The notes beneath the pieces were generated by a model that made no database searches, was not told the origin of the DNA, and saw nothing but the letters and a program-made list of their open reading frames with translations. A program made the translations under genes and the position numbers. This document shows, one piece after another, positions 6,690-13,474 of a stretch of DNA of 25,451 nt. The stretch is from a virus, in the IMG/VR virus record IMGVR_UViG_3300031851_000161, positions 1 to 25,451 of that record; one strand, written 5' to 3'. The number at the start of each line of letters is the position of its first letter. The first letter of the stretch is position 1.

Positions 6690-8708
6690 CTAATTCTCAC
6701 CCAACTGATTTAAAAGTTGTTGAAGTGCGCCCAACGTCTTGTCTAGAGTTAATTTGAGTGAATCATCTAAGGCATTTCTATTATCAGGATTAAGCGCCCG
6801 AGTATTAAGCAGTGTTTGTACAACTGATTCAAACTCTAATTTTCGTGCTTCAATATCAGTTTTTGTGAGTTTGTCCTTATTATCTGTAAGTTGCTTAATC
6901 ATGGCAGCACTTTTGTTAGCAAATGCATCTACTGAATCTTGATTTTTTGTACGGTTGGTGGTGCCTGCCGATTGATTTGTGAACTCAGATGCAGTTATTA
7001 TATCGGCATTATCTGCATTGCCAAGTGATAATATTGTTCCCGAAACCTCAGCAACTTTCAACATCTGTCTTGCAAACCAACTTAGTGTTCTATCAGTTGT
7101 AGTTCCTACATTATTCATAGTATCGATTAAATTTCCACTTGCTTGTAATGAGTCTGCCGCTTGTTCGGCGAATTTTCTCTGTGTTTCTGTTAGAAGTTCC
7201 ATATTTTTAGTAAATCCAGGCATAACATCGTTCATCGCTCTCTCCATCGCATTTGCGGCCTGTAGTTGTGCGTCTCTGAATTTTACAACTGCGGAATCTT
7301 CTCTACCGCCAGCAGATATACCTTTTGAGATATCAGACATATTTTGTGCTAGTTCATTCATTTGTGCCAACTGAACTAAAATTCTTTCATCTGATATTGC
7401 TAATCCTCTTGAGGCTCCTCCACTATAACGTTCTAATTCACGTGAAACAAATTCAGGCATGCTTGTTGCCATAAAACTTTGAAATTGTGAATCACCGCCA
7501 TTTTGTAATTGTGCCGCGGCTTCATTAACAAATTTTATCATTTCCATTCCTAGTGGAGTCTGTGAAGTATCTTGAAATTGACTTGTCAACTGAAACATCT
7601 GGTCAGAACCTGCTCCCAATCTTGCGGCTAACAAGTCTGTTAGTGGATTATCAACACCACCCATCATTTGCATTGCATTTCTAACTGAATCTTGTGTTGC
7701 CTTATCAAGCGTTAATAACATACCCTTTTCAGCAAAGCCTAGGCTATCCTTCAACAAGTTCGCCGCGTCTTCCATTGAAATTTTTAATACATTTGAAGTT
7801 GCTTGAACATTAGACATGAAACTATCCATTCCATCTCTTAATTCTCGGTCAGACCTTCCTTGAAGTTGACCAGCGACACGTAACGTGTCTAAATAATTTC
7901 CTGCAATGCCGGCAACTTGACCGAATTCCATTGCAAATTCTTCCATTAGTCCACCTGGTCCCCTAGCCATACTATTAACAAAGTCTAACGTACTCTTTAC
8001 ACCCAACACGCCAACAGTTTTTGCAAAATCTTTAGTGAATTCTGCGGCCATACCAAAAGTAAATCCAGTATCACTAACTGTTTTTGCTACTGAAATGAAT
8101 CCGTCATTGAGAGAATCTAATCCACCTAATAAACCTGATGTACGAAGTTCTTCTGCAAAATCAAATCTCTGTTCGAATCCGACTTTTGTAGCCTCTTGAA
8201 CAGCCTCTGCCATTCCAAGAACTGAGGCTAATGCCGCCGTCATTTTTTCGTAGCCTCTTGCTTGTTTTTCACCTTCAAGTGTTTGTACTGCCTCTTCTTT
8301 ACTAAGACCGGCTTGCATCAGTTGTTTTAACTGCACTTCTGCTTTTCTTTCTTCTCTGGCATTCTTTACTATTTGGTCAGTCAGTCCATCTACTCCCATT
8401 ACGATACCTTGAAGACCTTTGAGATGTCTACTTAAAACGCCTTGAGTTTGAGTATTCTGGGCTTGTTCCTGCTTTTGGCCTCTAGTGACTTTGACTCCAT
8501 TCTGTCTAAGTTCGTCACCAACTTTCTTAAGTTCTTTTGAAGACAGAGACCCACCACCCTTTACTGCATTGAGTAATTGAATGATTGAAGCATTTTGTGT
8601 CGAAATTTGTTTTAATGTTCCTGCAATTTTCGATGCAGTAGCCTCAGTAGACCACTGGGCAATACTGCCACTTATGCCCGAAATAAAAACATCTTGTTCG
8701 TCTGCCAT
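6690..8708 (-). CDS. Probable tail tape-measure protein
   Basis: 672-residue, mainly helical protein rich in Ala, Gln, Met and Gly with hydrophobic segments, for example residues 155-170 (MTAALASVLGMAEAVQ) and 215-260. Nothing enzymatic is visible. In T4 the tape measure is gp29 (590 aa), an elongated protein inside the tail tube that sets tail length. Size and composition fit, and the divergently encoded neighbours resemble gp26/gp51, which act in the same hub/tape-measure assembly step; the frameshift between them recalls the tape-measure chaperones of other tailed phages. The start at 8708 has AGAGGG about 8 nt upstream, and a late promoter box lies at 8808-8815. A large uncharacterised structural protein is the alternative, as I see no diagnostic gp29 motif. 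Confidence 0.85.
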   Translation of the reverse strand: MADEQDVFISGISGSIAQWSTEATASKIAGTLKQISTQNASIIQLLNAVKGGGSLSSKELKKVGDELRQNGVKVTRGQKQEQAQNTQTQGVLSRHLKGLQGIVMGVDGLTDQIVKNAREERKAEVQLKQLMQAGLSKEEAVQTLEGEKQARGYEKMTAALASVLGMAEAVQEATKVGFEQRFDFAEELRTSGLLGGLDSLNDGFISVAKTVSDTGFTFGMAAEFTKDFAKTVGVLGVKSTLDFVNSMARGPGGLMEEFAMEFGQVAGIAGNYLDTLRVAGQLQGRSDRELRDGMDSFMSNVQATSNVLKISMEDAANLLKDSLGFAEKGMLLTLDKATQDSVRNAMQMMGGVDNPLTDLLAARLGAGSDQMFQLTSQFQDTSQTPLGMEMIKFVNEAAAQLQNGGDSQFQSFMATSMPEFVSRELERYSGGASRGLAISDERILVQLAQMNELAQNMSDISKGISAGGREDSAVVKFRDAQLQAANAMERAMNDVMPGFTKNMELLTETQRKFAEQAADSLQASGNLIDTMNNVGTTTDRTLSWFARQMLKVAEVSGTILSLGNADNADIITASEFTNQSAGTTNRTKNQDSVDAFANKSAAMIKQLTDNKDKLTKTDIEARKLEFESVVQTLLNTRALNPDNRNALDDSLKLTLDKTLGALQQLLNQLGEN

Positions 8709-8754
8709 GAAAACCCTCTAAATTATGTTATAAAACTACGTAGTTATTCTCAAA

Positions 8755-8762
8755 GATAAATA
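8755..8762 (+). promoter_or_regulatory. T4-type late promoter of the gp26-like gene
   Basis: GATAAATA on the plus strand, 66 nt before the gp26-like ATG. It faces the minus-strand late box at 8808-8815, so the two leaders would overlap by roughly 30-45 nt. Confidence 0.5.
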
Positions 8763-8807
8763 ATTAAGATAGTTATGTATATACTTAATTATTAACTTAT
8801 TATACTG

Positions 8808-8815
8808 TATTTATC
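8808..8815 (-). promoter_or_regulatory. T4-type late promoter of the tape-measure gene
   Basis: The minus strand reads GATAAATAC, identical to the boxes before the fibre-like gene, gp48 and gp25. It would give a leader of about 93 nt before the ATG at 8708. Confidence 0.55.
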
Positions 8816-8828
8816 AAAGGACAAACAA

Positions 8829-9677
8829 ATGAACACCAATGAGAACCCATTATCAAAATATTTCCGTAAACCGGGAATATATGTACAAATTCCAACCGGT
8901 GGCAGATTTAATCCAGAAATAGAAAAAACTGTATTGGACGAGTTGCCTATACTTCCGATGACCGCAATTGATGAGATATCAATGCAGAATCCTGATGAAC
9001 TACTTAACGGCGAGGCACTCGTAAACCTCATCAAAAGTTGTGTTCCAGCGATTCCCAATCCAAGAAATCTATGCAATGTTGATGCTGAAATGATATTTCT
9101 TGCAATCAAATATGCAACATATGGCAAAGATGTAGAACACACGCACACTTGTTCTGAATGCAAAGAGAAGGCAGATTACAACATAGATATCAATCATATT
9201 CTTGAAAAGTTTCCAGATATTACTGAAATTCCAGCAATTGAACATGAAGACCTAAAGATATTTGTAACTCCGCCAAAATTAGACAGTCTAACGAGACTGG
9301 CTCTAATTGAAGTAGAACAAGCCCGTATATTAAACAAAATCAAAGAAACAGCAGAAGGCGTTGAAGGTGATGAGGTAGAAATGGCAAAACAATTTGCTAT
9401 TAGTTTCAGAAAAGTATCAAGACAGAACATAGACCTATTAATGAGTTCTATCGATAGAATCGAAACACCTACCGAAGCCATTATTGACAAAAATGTCATT
9501 ATGGAGTTTATGGAAAATGTTCCAACCAACATTGTTTCTAAAGTAAACGAGGCAGTGGGTGTTGCAACACCAAATTTAAAGGACATATCAACGTTCGAAT
9601 TTACTTGTGAATCATGTAGTCACAAAGAAAAAGTAACGTTTGAATTGAATCCTGTAAATTTTTCCTCGGCTGGTTAA
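8829..9677 (+). CDS. gp26: Baseplate hub assembly protein, gp26-like, zinc-ribbon cysteines
   Basis: 282-residue protein assigned to the T4 gp26 family, which acts in baseplate hub assembly and tape-measure loading. Support: the EMIFLAIKYATYGKDVE segment (residues 87-103), resembling the conserved gp26 core, and the position next to a gp51-like reading frame as in T4 (26, 51). Two CxxC pairs, Cys108/Cys111 and Cys260/Cys263, could form a zinc ribbon. It is longer than T4 gp26 (208 aa). The start has AAAGGA 8 nt upstream. The last codons contain an AAATTTT slippery site (9656-9662), so a fraction of ribosomes should make a longer fusion into the gp51-like frame. It is transcribed divergently from the tape-measure gene. 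Confidence 0.88.
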   Translation: MNTNENPLSKYFRKPGIYVQIPTGGRFNPEIEKTVLDELPILPMTAIDEISMQNPDELLNGEALVNLIKSCVPAIPNPRNLCNVDAEMIFLAIKYATYGKDVEHTHTCSECKEKADYNIDINHILEKFPDITEIPAIEHEDLKIFVTPPKLDSLTRLALIEVEQARILNKIKETAEGVEGDEVEMAKQFAISFRKVSRQNIDLLMSSIDRIETPTEAIIDKNVIMEFMENVPTNIVSKVNEAVGVATPNLKDISTFEFTCESCSHKEKVTFELNPVNFSSAG

Positions 9678-9688
9678 AGACTGCCAGC
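9656..9688 (+). promoter_or_regulatory. Programmed -1 ribosomal frameshift signal
   Basis: In the gp26-like frame the codons GTA AAT TTT TCC contain the heptamer A-AAT-TTT (9656-9662), which fits XXXYYYZ. After a spacer of 6 nt, GCTGG (9669-9673) and CCAGC (9684-9688) pair into a 5-bp GC-rich hairpin whose 10-nt loop contains the zero-frame stop TAA (9675-9677). The -1 frame is open from 9644 to 9895 and contains no ATG until about 9771, so its first 36 codons can only be read by frameshifting. Confidence 0.75.
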
Positions 9689-9895
9689 GACACTGAAGTA
9701 ACAGAGAGACAAGAGTCTTATAAGAAATCACTTGAATCTCTACACAAAAATCTGTACAAACTGTCTTGGTATATGCGAGGTGGCGTCAGTATATCTGAAA
9801 TCCATGATATGCCCGCTAATCATATAAAATATCTAAATGAGATAGTAAGTGACAACTTTGAGTTGAGCAAATCTGCTGGCGTACCTATTTTATAA
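9662..9895 (+). CDS. gp51: gp51-like baseplate hub assembly domain, read by -1 frameshift
   Basis: Reading frame at -1 to the gp26-like gene, giving 77 residues after the shift (FLGWLKTASDTEVTERQESY at the start, ending AGVPIL). It is helical and includes SLHKNLYKLSWYMRGGVSIS and IHDMPANHIKYLNEIV. Small size, position after gene 26 and this helical pattern suggest T4 gp51 (hub assembly factor). No ATG, GTG or TTG start lies upstream of residue 37 in this frame, so the product is most likely a 355-residue gp26-gp51 fusion made at low frequency, comparable to the G/GT tape-measure chaperones of lambda-like phages. An internal ATG near 9771 would give only about 41 residues. It was not in the ORF list because it lacks its own start. 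Confidence 0.75.
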   Translation, partial: FLGWLKTASDTEVTERQESYKKSLESLHKNLYKLSWYMRGGVSISEIHDMPANHIKYLNEIVSDNFELSKSAGVPIL

Positions 9896-9922
9896 AAAAT
9901 ACAAAAAAAGTTACAAAAAGGG

Positions 9923-9951
9923 TTGACATCTCTTTTTCATTATGTTAGTAT
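9923..9951 (+). promoter_or_regulatory. Sigma70-like promoter of the structured RNA
   Basis: TTGACA (9923-9928), 17-bp spacer, TGT and -10 TAGTAT (9946-9951). Transcription would start near 9957 and run into the folded RNA region and on to the endonuclease gene. GTTGAC (9922-9927) and GTCAAC (9953-9958) form an inverted repeat flanking the promoter. Confidence 0.65.
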
Positions 9952-9956
9952 GGTCA

Positions 9957-10440
9957 ACATAACTAATACAAATCGATTCAAAAACCATTTTTAATTCTAA
10001 TACAACTCCCCCAAAGGCTAATAATGATTCTAATAAAACAATACATAGTGGAACTGTTAGTCGGGTTGCCGACTCGGGATTGAGGGCGTATATTATACAT
10101 ACGTTCGGATAAGTTGGGTGAACTCCGACACTGCTTCTCGTAAACCACACAGACTGTTTGTAACATAAAACATTTGTTACTCTAAAGGTAATGAATGACT
10201 AGTATTTACCGTACAGAAATGTACACACCGCTGGTAGATTAAAAATACTACCAACTTTGATTAAGTTTTATTCTATGTGGATTAATCAAAGTGCCGTTGG
10301 GTCGAAAGACGCAATACTAAGTTAAGAGGGAATCGCCAACCGACCTCGCCGTAACTAGCGGCTAACTTAGACATGGAATCTGATGAACTTGACAAGTATC
10401 AGCGATTGCCCCATGGATGGGCAATTGTGTCTTCCAAACT
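9957..10440 (+). ncRNA. Candidate large structured non-coding RNA
   Basis: About 480 nt without a credible gene, preceded by a good promoter. Perfect complementary pairs include 10059-10064/10069-10074, 10112-10115/10121-10124, 10160-10165/10175-10180, 10211-10215/10220-10224 with a GAAA tetraloop, 10232-10237/10248-10253, 10255-10264/10282-10291 (10 bp), and 10301-10303/10308-10310 (second GAAA loop). 10317-10324/10363-10370 encloses 10326-10329/10344-10347 and 10348-10351/10359-10362, a three-way junction. 10374-10378/10432-10436 encloses a bulged hairpin 10380-10402 and 10405-10411/10419-10425, a second junction. Base composition is richer in G and C than the flanks. I recognise no known class (not tRNA, tmRNA, RNase P RNA, or a clear group I intron). 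The function is unknown; comparison with phage-borne ornate RNAs such as GOLLD and ROOL is worthwhile. Confidence 0.65.
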
Positions 10441-10491
10441 GACAAGCGAATAAACAATAAATAATATTTAAATGGAATAAACAAATATCAA

Positions 10492-10551
10492 GGAAATCTT
10501 CTTTGAGTGGAACGAAAAGAAATTTCCGAAGATATTAGGTCTTTAGACCTA
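10492..10551 (+). promoter_or_regulatory. Two hairpins in the leader of the endonuclease gene
   Basis: GGAAAT-c-TTCTTT (10492-10504) pairs with AAAGAAATTTCC (10516-10527), a 12-bp stem with one bulged C and an 11-nt loop. It is followed by TAGGTC-TTTA-GACCTA (10536-10551), a 6-bp stem ending 16 nt before the ATG at 10568. Neither has a T-run, so they are not classical terminators. Position suggests translational or RNA-processing control of the endonuclease, or the 3' domain of the upstream RNA. The interval 10441-10491 shows only an AATAAATA box (10456-10463), a weak late-promoter candidate. Confidence 0.5.
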
Positions 10552-10567
10552 TTAAAATGAGAACACC

Positions 10568-11005
10568 ATGAGTGAATGGACATATAAAAATAAAGTTGTA
10601 AATGAATTACCTGAGAATGTTGAGGGATTTGTATATCTTATTACGAATCTTACAAATAACAAAAAGTACGTAGGTAAGAAGTTAGCACGATTTAAGACTA
10701 CTAAACCACCTCTTAAAGGAAGAAAGAATAAAAGACGTGGTTATAAAGAAAGTGATTGGAGAACCTATTGGGGTTCTTCTGACCATTTAAATGCGGACGT
10801 AAAAAAATTAGGTCCCGATAAATTTTCACGTGAAATTCTACACTATTGCCCGAGTCGAGGCGCATTAAGTTACGTAGAAGCCAAAGAACAGTTTGACCGT
10901 AGAGTACTTGAAACAGATGAGTACTATAATGGTATTATCAATGTACGAGTGGGAAGTTCGAAAATTCTTACTGAGTATCTAAACAGCGTTAAGAAGAAAG
11001 TATAG
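10568..11005 (+). CDS. Free-standing GIY-YIG endonuclease, SegE-like
   Basis: 145-residue homing-type endonuclease. The GIY-YIG core is clear: FVYLITNLTNNKKYVGKK (residues 21-38) gives the two strand motifs in V-Y-L and Y-V-G form. A conserved ESDWRTYWGSS block (61-71), DKFSREIL (82-89) and a C-terminal EAKEQF...YYNGIINVRVG segment (103-127) follow; Arg64 and the Glu of EAKEQF are likely catalytic. The pattern is that of the SegE-type family common in T4-like marine phages, which cut phage DNA and spread themselves or adjacent DNA. No intron is evident, so it is free-standing like T4 seg genes. The ribosome binding site is weak (TGAGAA). The 3' end overlaps by 17 bp the convergent membrane-protein gene. 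Confidence 0.9.
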   Translation: MSEWTYKNKVVNELPENVEGFVYLITNLTNNKKYVGKKLARFKTTKPPLKGRKNKRRGYKESDWRTYWGSSDHLNADVKKLGPDKFSREILHYCPSRGALSYVEAKEQFDRRVLETDEYYNGIINVRVGSSKILTEYLNSVKKKV

Positions 11006-11243
11006 GCGCTAACAGCCACTGATAGATTCCTATCCCATCAATCAATAAGAAAAACATATTCTGTACAATCAGAGGCTTATCTTTAAGTATCAAAAAAACG
11101 TAGATAGCAATTATATGTCCTGTTGCAAATAAAGGAAATGCATATTTGGATTCTGGAATATTCAAAGATATTAAAGTACCAGCACATACAAACATGAATG
11201 TTGCTGACCATTTTATTTTTTCTATTGTTCGTGGGGATAACAT
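10989..11243 (-). CDS. Small membrane protein with three predicted helices
   Basis: 84 residues when started at the ATG complementary to 11241-11243 (MLSPRTIEKIKW), which has GAGAG 7 nt upstream. A longer reading from a GTG at 11375 would run through a terminator hairpin and is unlikely. Three hydrophobic segments are visible: about residues 13-29 (SATFMFVCAGTLISLNI), 34-53 (YAFPLFATGHIIAIYVFLIL) and 59-80. Small polytopic proteins of this pattern occur in marine T4-like phages, loosely resembling YgjV/PnuC-like membrane proteins; I cannot assign a function. It lies just downstream of a terminator, so expression may need read-through or a CTAAATA box in the leader (around 11270-11276). It is convergent with the endonuclease. 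Confidence 0.7.
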   Translation of the reverse strand: MLSPRTIEKIKWSATFMFVCAGTLISLNIPESKYAFPLFATGHIIAIYVFLILKDKPLIVQNMFFLLIDGIGIYQWLLAPILSS

Positions 11244-11280
11244 TATTCTACTCTCTAAACCGTGATATCTATATTTAGGT

Positions 11281-11316
11281 AAAAGAAAAACCCTGCACCA
11301 TTTCTGATACAGGGTT
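11281..11316 (-). terminator. Rho-independent terminator or attenuator
   Basis: On the minus strand AACCCTG (complement of 11310-11316) pairs with CAGGGTT (complement of 11289-11295) across a 14-nt loop, followed by TTTTTCTTTT. It would end transcripts of the gp55 operon and of the short RNA starting near 11450. The membrane-protein ATG lies 38 nt beyond it. Confidence 0.75.
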
Positions 11317-11355
11317 CTCCGCCTTACTCCTTTTTGTGCTTTTTTCAGTGGTACG

Positions 11356-11436
11356 TTAAGGTCTAACCCACCCACTCTCTTTAAGAGAGCAAAGCAACAA
11401 GTACCAGTGTCGATGAGAGAGGTTTAGAGGAGACAT
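11356..11436 (-). CDS. Possible 26-residue leader peptide
   Basis: An ATG about 15 nt after the predicted transcript start opens a 26-codon frame (MSPLNLSHRHWYLLLCSLKE and six more residues) that ends 40 nt before the terminator stem. It has no strong ribosome binding site. Its position is that of an attenuation leader peptide, but the composition (Leu, His, Trp, Ser) shows no single-amino-acid run. It may be fortuitous. Confidence 0.2.
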   Translation of the reverse strand: MSPLNLSHRHWYLLLCSLKESGWVRP

Positions 11437-11456
11437 AGGCACCCGTTGATTATATA

Positions 11457-11485
11457 ATATTAACATACTGGACTATCAAAGTCAA
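11457..11485 (-). promoter_or_regulatory. Sigma70-like promoter of the small minus-strand RNA
   Basis: TTGACT (complement of 11480-11485), 17-bp spacer ending TATGT, then -10 TAATAT (complement of 11457-11462). The TG before the hexamer is an extended -10 element. It has the same design as the gp20 and gp55 promoters. Confidence 0.65.
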
Positions 11486-11503
11486 GCGATTTTGTAACTT
11501 TTT

Positions 11504-11680
11504 TTACATATTGTTCTTTTTTTCTTGGATTTCTGCTCTACGTACCTTTGTAAGTTTTCCAATATCGCCTAGTGCTTTTCTGGCACGAGCCGCTGAGGCT
11601 TTTACACCTTTTTCTTCAAACTTGGCATTTTCTGCCTGATATGTTTCAATTGCTTCCATAATTTGTGCGTCTGTACTCAT
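11504..11680 (-). CDS. Small basic histone-H1-like protein
   Basis: 58-residue protein. It starts MSTDAQIMEAIETYQAENAK, then a Lys/Ala/Arg-rich half (EKGVKASAARARKALGDIGK, LTKVRRAEIQEKKNNM). The helical, Ala-Arg-Lys-rich C-terminal half resembles small bacterial H1-like DNA-binding proteins; short proteins with this ARARKALxxIGKL pattern are widespread in T4-like cyanophages. DNA binding or nucleoid remodelling is therefore plausible but unproven. The ATG (complement of 11678-11680) has AAGGAG 8 nt upstream, embedded in the last codons of gp46, whose stop lies 4 nt away, so translation is probably coupled. It is the last gene of the gp55-gp47-SDR-gp46 operon; no terminator follows until 11316. 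Confidence 0.85.
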   Translation of the reverse strand: MSTDAQIMEAIETYQAENAKFEEKGVKASAARARKALGDIGKLTKVRRAEIQEKKNNM

Positions 11681-11684
11681 ATTA

Positions 11685-13472
11685 TTACTCCTTTATTGTG
11701 GTGGTAGTTTCCTCCTCGTGAGAAAAACTTGTAAAACCATTCTCTTTTATTACATTTAGAACGCTTTCGACACGCCCTTGCAATTCGTCTTTGTGTGAAA
11801 TCAAATACACACTTCTATTTCCATCCCTTGCCATCTTCTTAAGAACAGCAAGTGATGATTCGACACCATTGGTGTCCATTCCGCTATCTATCAATTCATC
11901 AACAAATAACACGTTAATTGTGCTGTATAATGACTCGAAAATGTCACGGAAACTCCAACTTAAACCTAAAATAAGTCTGTTTCTTTCACCTCTACTTAGG
12001 TTATCAAAGTCTAAATCACGACCTAATTCAGTAATTTCTACTGTTAAATCGCTCTGGAATACAACATCATGTGGTAATCCCAACTTATCTAAGTAATGTG
12101 CTAGGCGAGAATTTAAGTAACTTAAGTTCTGGTCTATAATCTTTTTACGAATAAAACTATCTTTATTAGTTAGTAGTTTCAATAAGAATTCTTGGTGTTC
12201 CTGTAAAGAAACCAACGAATTCATGTGTCCGTAGTCTACTTCTTCCAAGGCACTATCACGCATATCTTCTATTTGTTCTGCGTATGGGTCCTCAGTGTTC
12301 TTGTTTAGTTCTATTTGTTCTGCTAATTTCTCTACAGAAGATTGATGTTCGTATGCATCAGATAATGTACTATAGAACGTAGCAGGTTTTTTACCAATAT
12401 CTCCAATACTTTCGATTAGAGTGTTATGTTCGGTTAACGAAGTTTCATTAGTAGACAGTTGTTCTGTCGCTTCGGTCTTCTGTGTACTTTTGTTTGTTAG
12501 TATCTCACCTTGTTTCTCATCGTGTATTTCTTGACCACACGCATGGCATTTATGTTCTTCGATTAGTTTTATTTCATTATCTAATCTTTCTATTAGTGCA
12601 GTTTGTTTTGTATTGTCAGCCTCGATACTATTAATCCAAGAAGTAGCAGTAGATTTAGCCGCCAAATTTTCATTATATGTAACTAACAAAGCATGGTTCT
12701 TTAATTCACCTTCAATGTCTACATGCGACAATGATTCAAGTGCGGACTCTAATGTTTCTAAGTCTGTTTGTTGTTTGTTACTCCAAACTTTCTGTCTACG
12801 TTCGATATCTTTAATACTTTTTAGAATACGAGCATTTGTGTCTTCTTTAGCCTTAAGTGAATATTCTTCTTCTTTGATTTGTTCTTTTGTGTTCTTTGAA
12901 ATCTCTTTAAGTGCATCTGCTTTACGAGAGAGTTCTGTAATTCCTAGAAGTTCTTCGATAAGTTCACGTTGGTCACCAGCACGTAATGCCAGAAATGGCT
13001 CAGTGTATGTATTCAGTGCAACAATGTGTTTGAACATTGCATGAGAAAGACCAATGATACTCTCTACTTCAAATTGGGTCATTCGCATTTCACCTTGACC
13101 AGCATTCTCTACATCATTATCACCAAGTTCCATGCCATCACGCATGAAATGAAATACATTAGGAGAACGACCACGTTCAATGCGATATTCATTTCCGTTG
13201 TATGTGAAATCAACAGTAACCATCATGCCTTTGCCGTTAGTCTTGTTAATTAGATTGTTCTGCTTAATGTTTGTAAGTGCTTTACCATATAGTCCATACG
13301 ATAACGCATTGATTAAAGTGGTCTTACCAGTTCCATTACGAGAACCATCCCCACCCAAATCGATGTTGTTACCCAAGACTAAAGTCAGTTCATCTTGGTT
13401 TAATGTTACAGCCTGAGTAACATTACCCACACTCATAAAATTTCTTATTGTTATATTCTTAATTATTAACAA
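11685..13472 (-). CDS. gp46: Recombination endonuclease subunit gp46 (Rad50/SbcC-like)
   Basis: 595-residue SMC-type ATPase that pairs with gp47 to resect DNA ends for recombination-dependent replication. Walker A is GSRNGTGKT (residues 43-51). Two long coiled coils flank a zinc hook CHAC (Cys309, Cys312). The ABC signature is LSRGE (492-496, Arg in place of the usual Gly), Walker B VLFVDE (521-526), and a switch His in YLISHKDEL (556-564). Length is close to T4 gp46 (560 aa). The start is a TTG: GAGAGG lies 7 nt upstream in the end of the SDR gene, and starting at the next ATG (Met13) would remove the first beta strand. It overlaps nothing but is 2 nt from the SDR stop, indicating translational coupling. 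Confidence 0.96.
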   Translation of the reverse strand: MLIIKNITIRNFMSVGNVTQAVTLNQDELTLVLGNNIDLGGDGSRNGTGKTTLINALSYGLYGKALTNIKQNNLINKTNGKGMMVTVDFTYNGNEYRIERGRSPNVFHFMRDGMELGDNDVENAGQGEMRMTQFEVESIIGLSHAMFKHIVALNTYTEPFLALRAGDQRELIEELLGITELSRKADALKEISKNTKEQIKEEEYSLKAKEDTNARILKSIKDIERRQKVWSNKQQTDLETLESALESLSHVDIEGELKNHALLVTYNENLAAKSTATSWINSIEADNTKQTALIERLDNEIKLIEEHKCHACGQEIHDEKQGEILTNKSTQKTEATEQLSTNETSLTEHNTLIESIGDIGKKPATFYSTLSDAYEHQSSVEKLAEQIELNKNTEDPYAEQIEDMRDSALEEVDYGHMNSLVSLQEHQEFLLKLLTNKDSFIRKKIIDQNLSYLNSRLAHYLDKLGLPHDVVFQSDLTVEITELGRDLDFDNLSRGERNRLILGLSWSFRDIFESLYSTINVLFVDELIDSGMDTNGVESSLAVLKKMARDGNRSVYLISHKDELQGRVESVLNVIKENGFTSFSHEEETTTTIKE

Positions 13473-13474
13473 AC

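Larger units (their letters stand above)
11281..11450 (-). ncRNA. Candidate small RNA or attenuated leader
   Basis: A promoter (11457-11485) and a terminator (11281-11316) on the same strand bound about 170 nt with no convincing gene. Internal pairing includes a CTCTC/GAGAG hairpin around 11375-11389 and TGGTAC with GTACCA. A purine-rich AAAAAGGAGTAAGG stretch lies before the terminator but is not followed by a start codon, so it could be an exposed or sequestered Shine-Dalgarno-like segment. It may be a free small RNA, or a leader that controls the membrane-protein gene by attenuation. Confidence 0.5.

Noticed and set aside
8171-8180. GTTCGAATCC, resembling a tRNA T-loop
   Set aside because: It lies inside the tape-measure coding sequence and no cloverleaf can be built around it. 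No tRNA gene was found in the window.
9911-10166. Minus-strand ORFs of 79 and 62 residues across the RNA region
   Set aside because: No ribosome binding site, odd composition, and they lie opposite the promoter and folded RNA on the plus strand.
9957-10567. Group I intron containing the GIY-YIG gene
   Set aside because: I find no convincing P7/P3 core pairing, and the flanks are not two halves of a gene: upstream the gp51-like frame ends normally and downstream lies a convergent gene. A profile search could still overturn this.
11244-11375. 44-residue N-terminal extension of the membrane protein from a GTG
   Set aside because: It would translate through a terminator hairpin and T-run; the ATG at 11243 has its own Shine-Dalgarno sequence.
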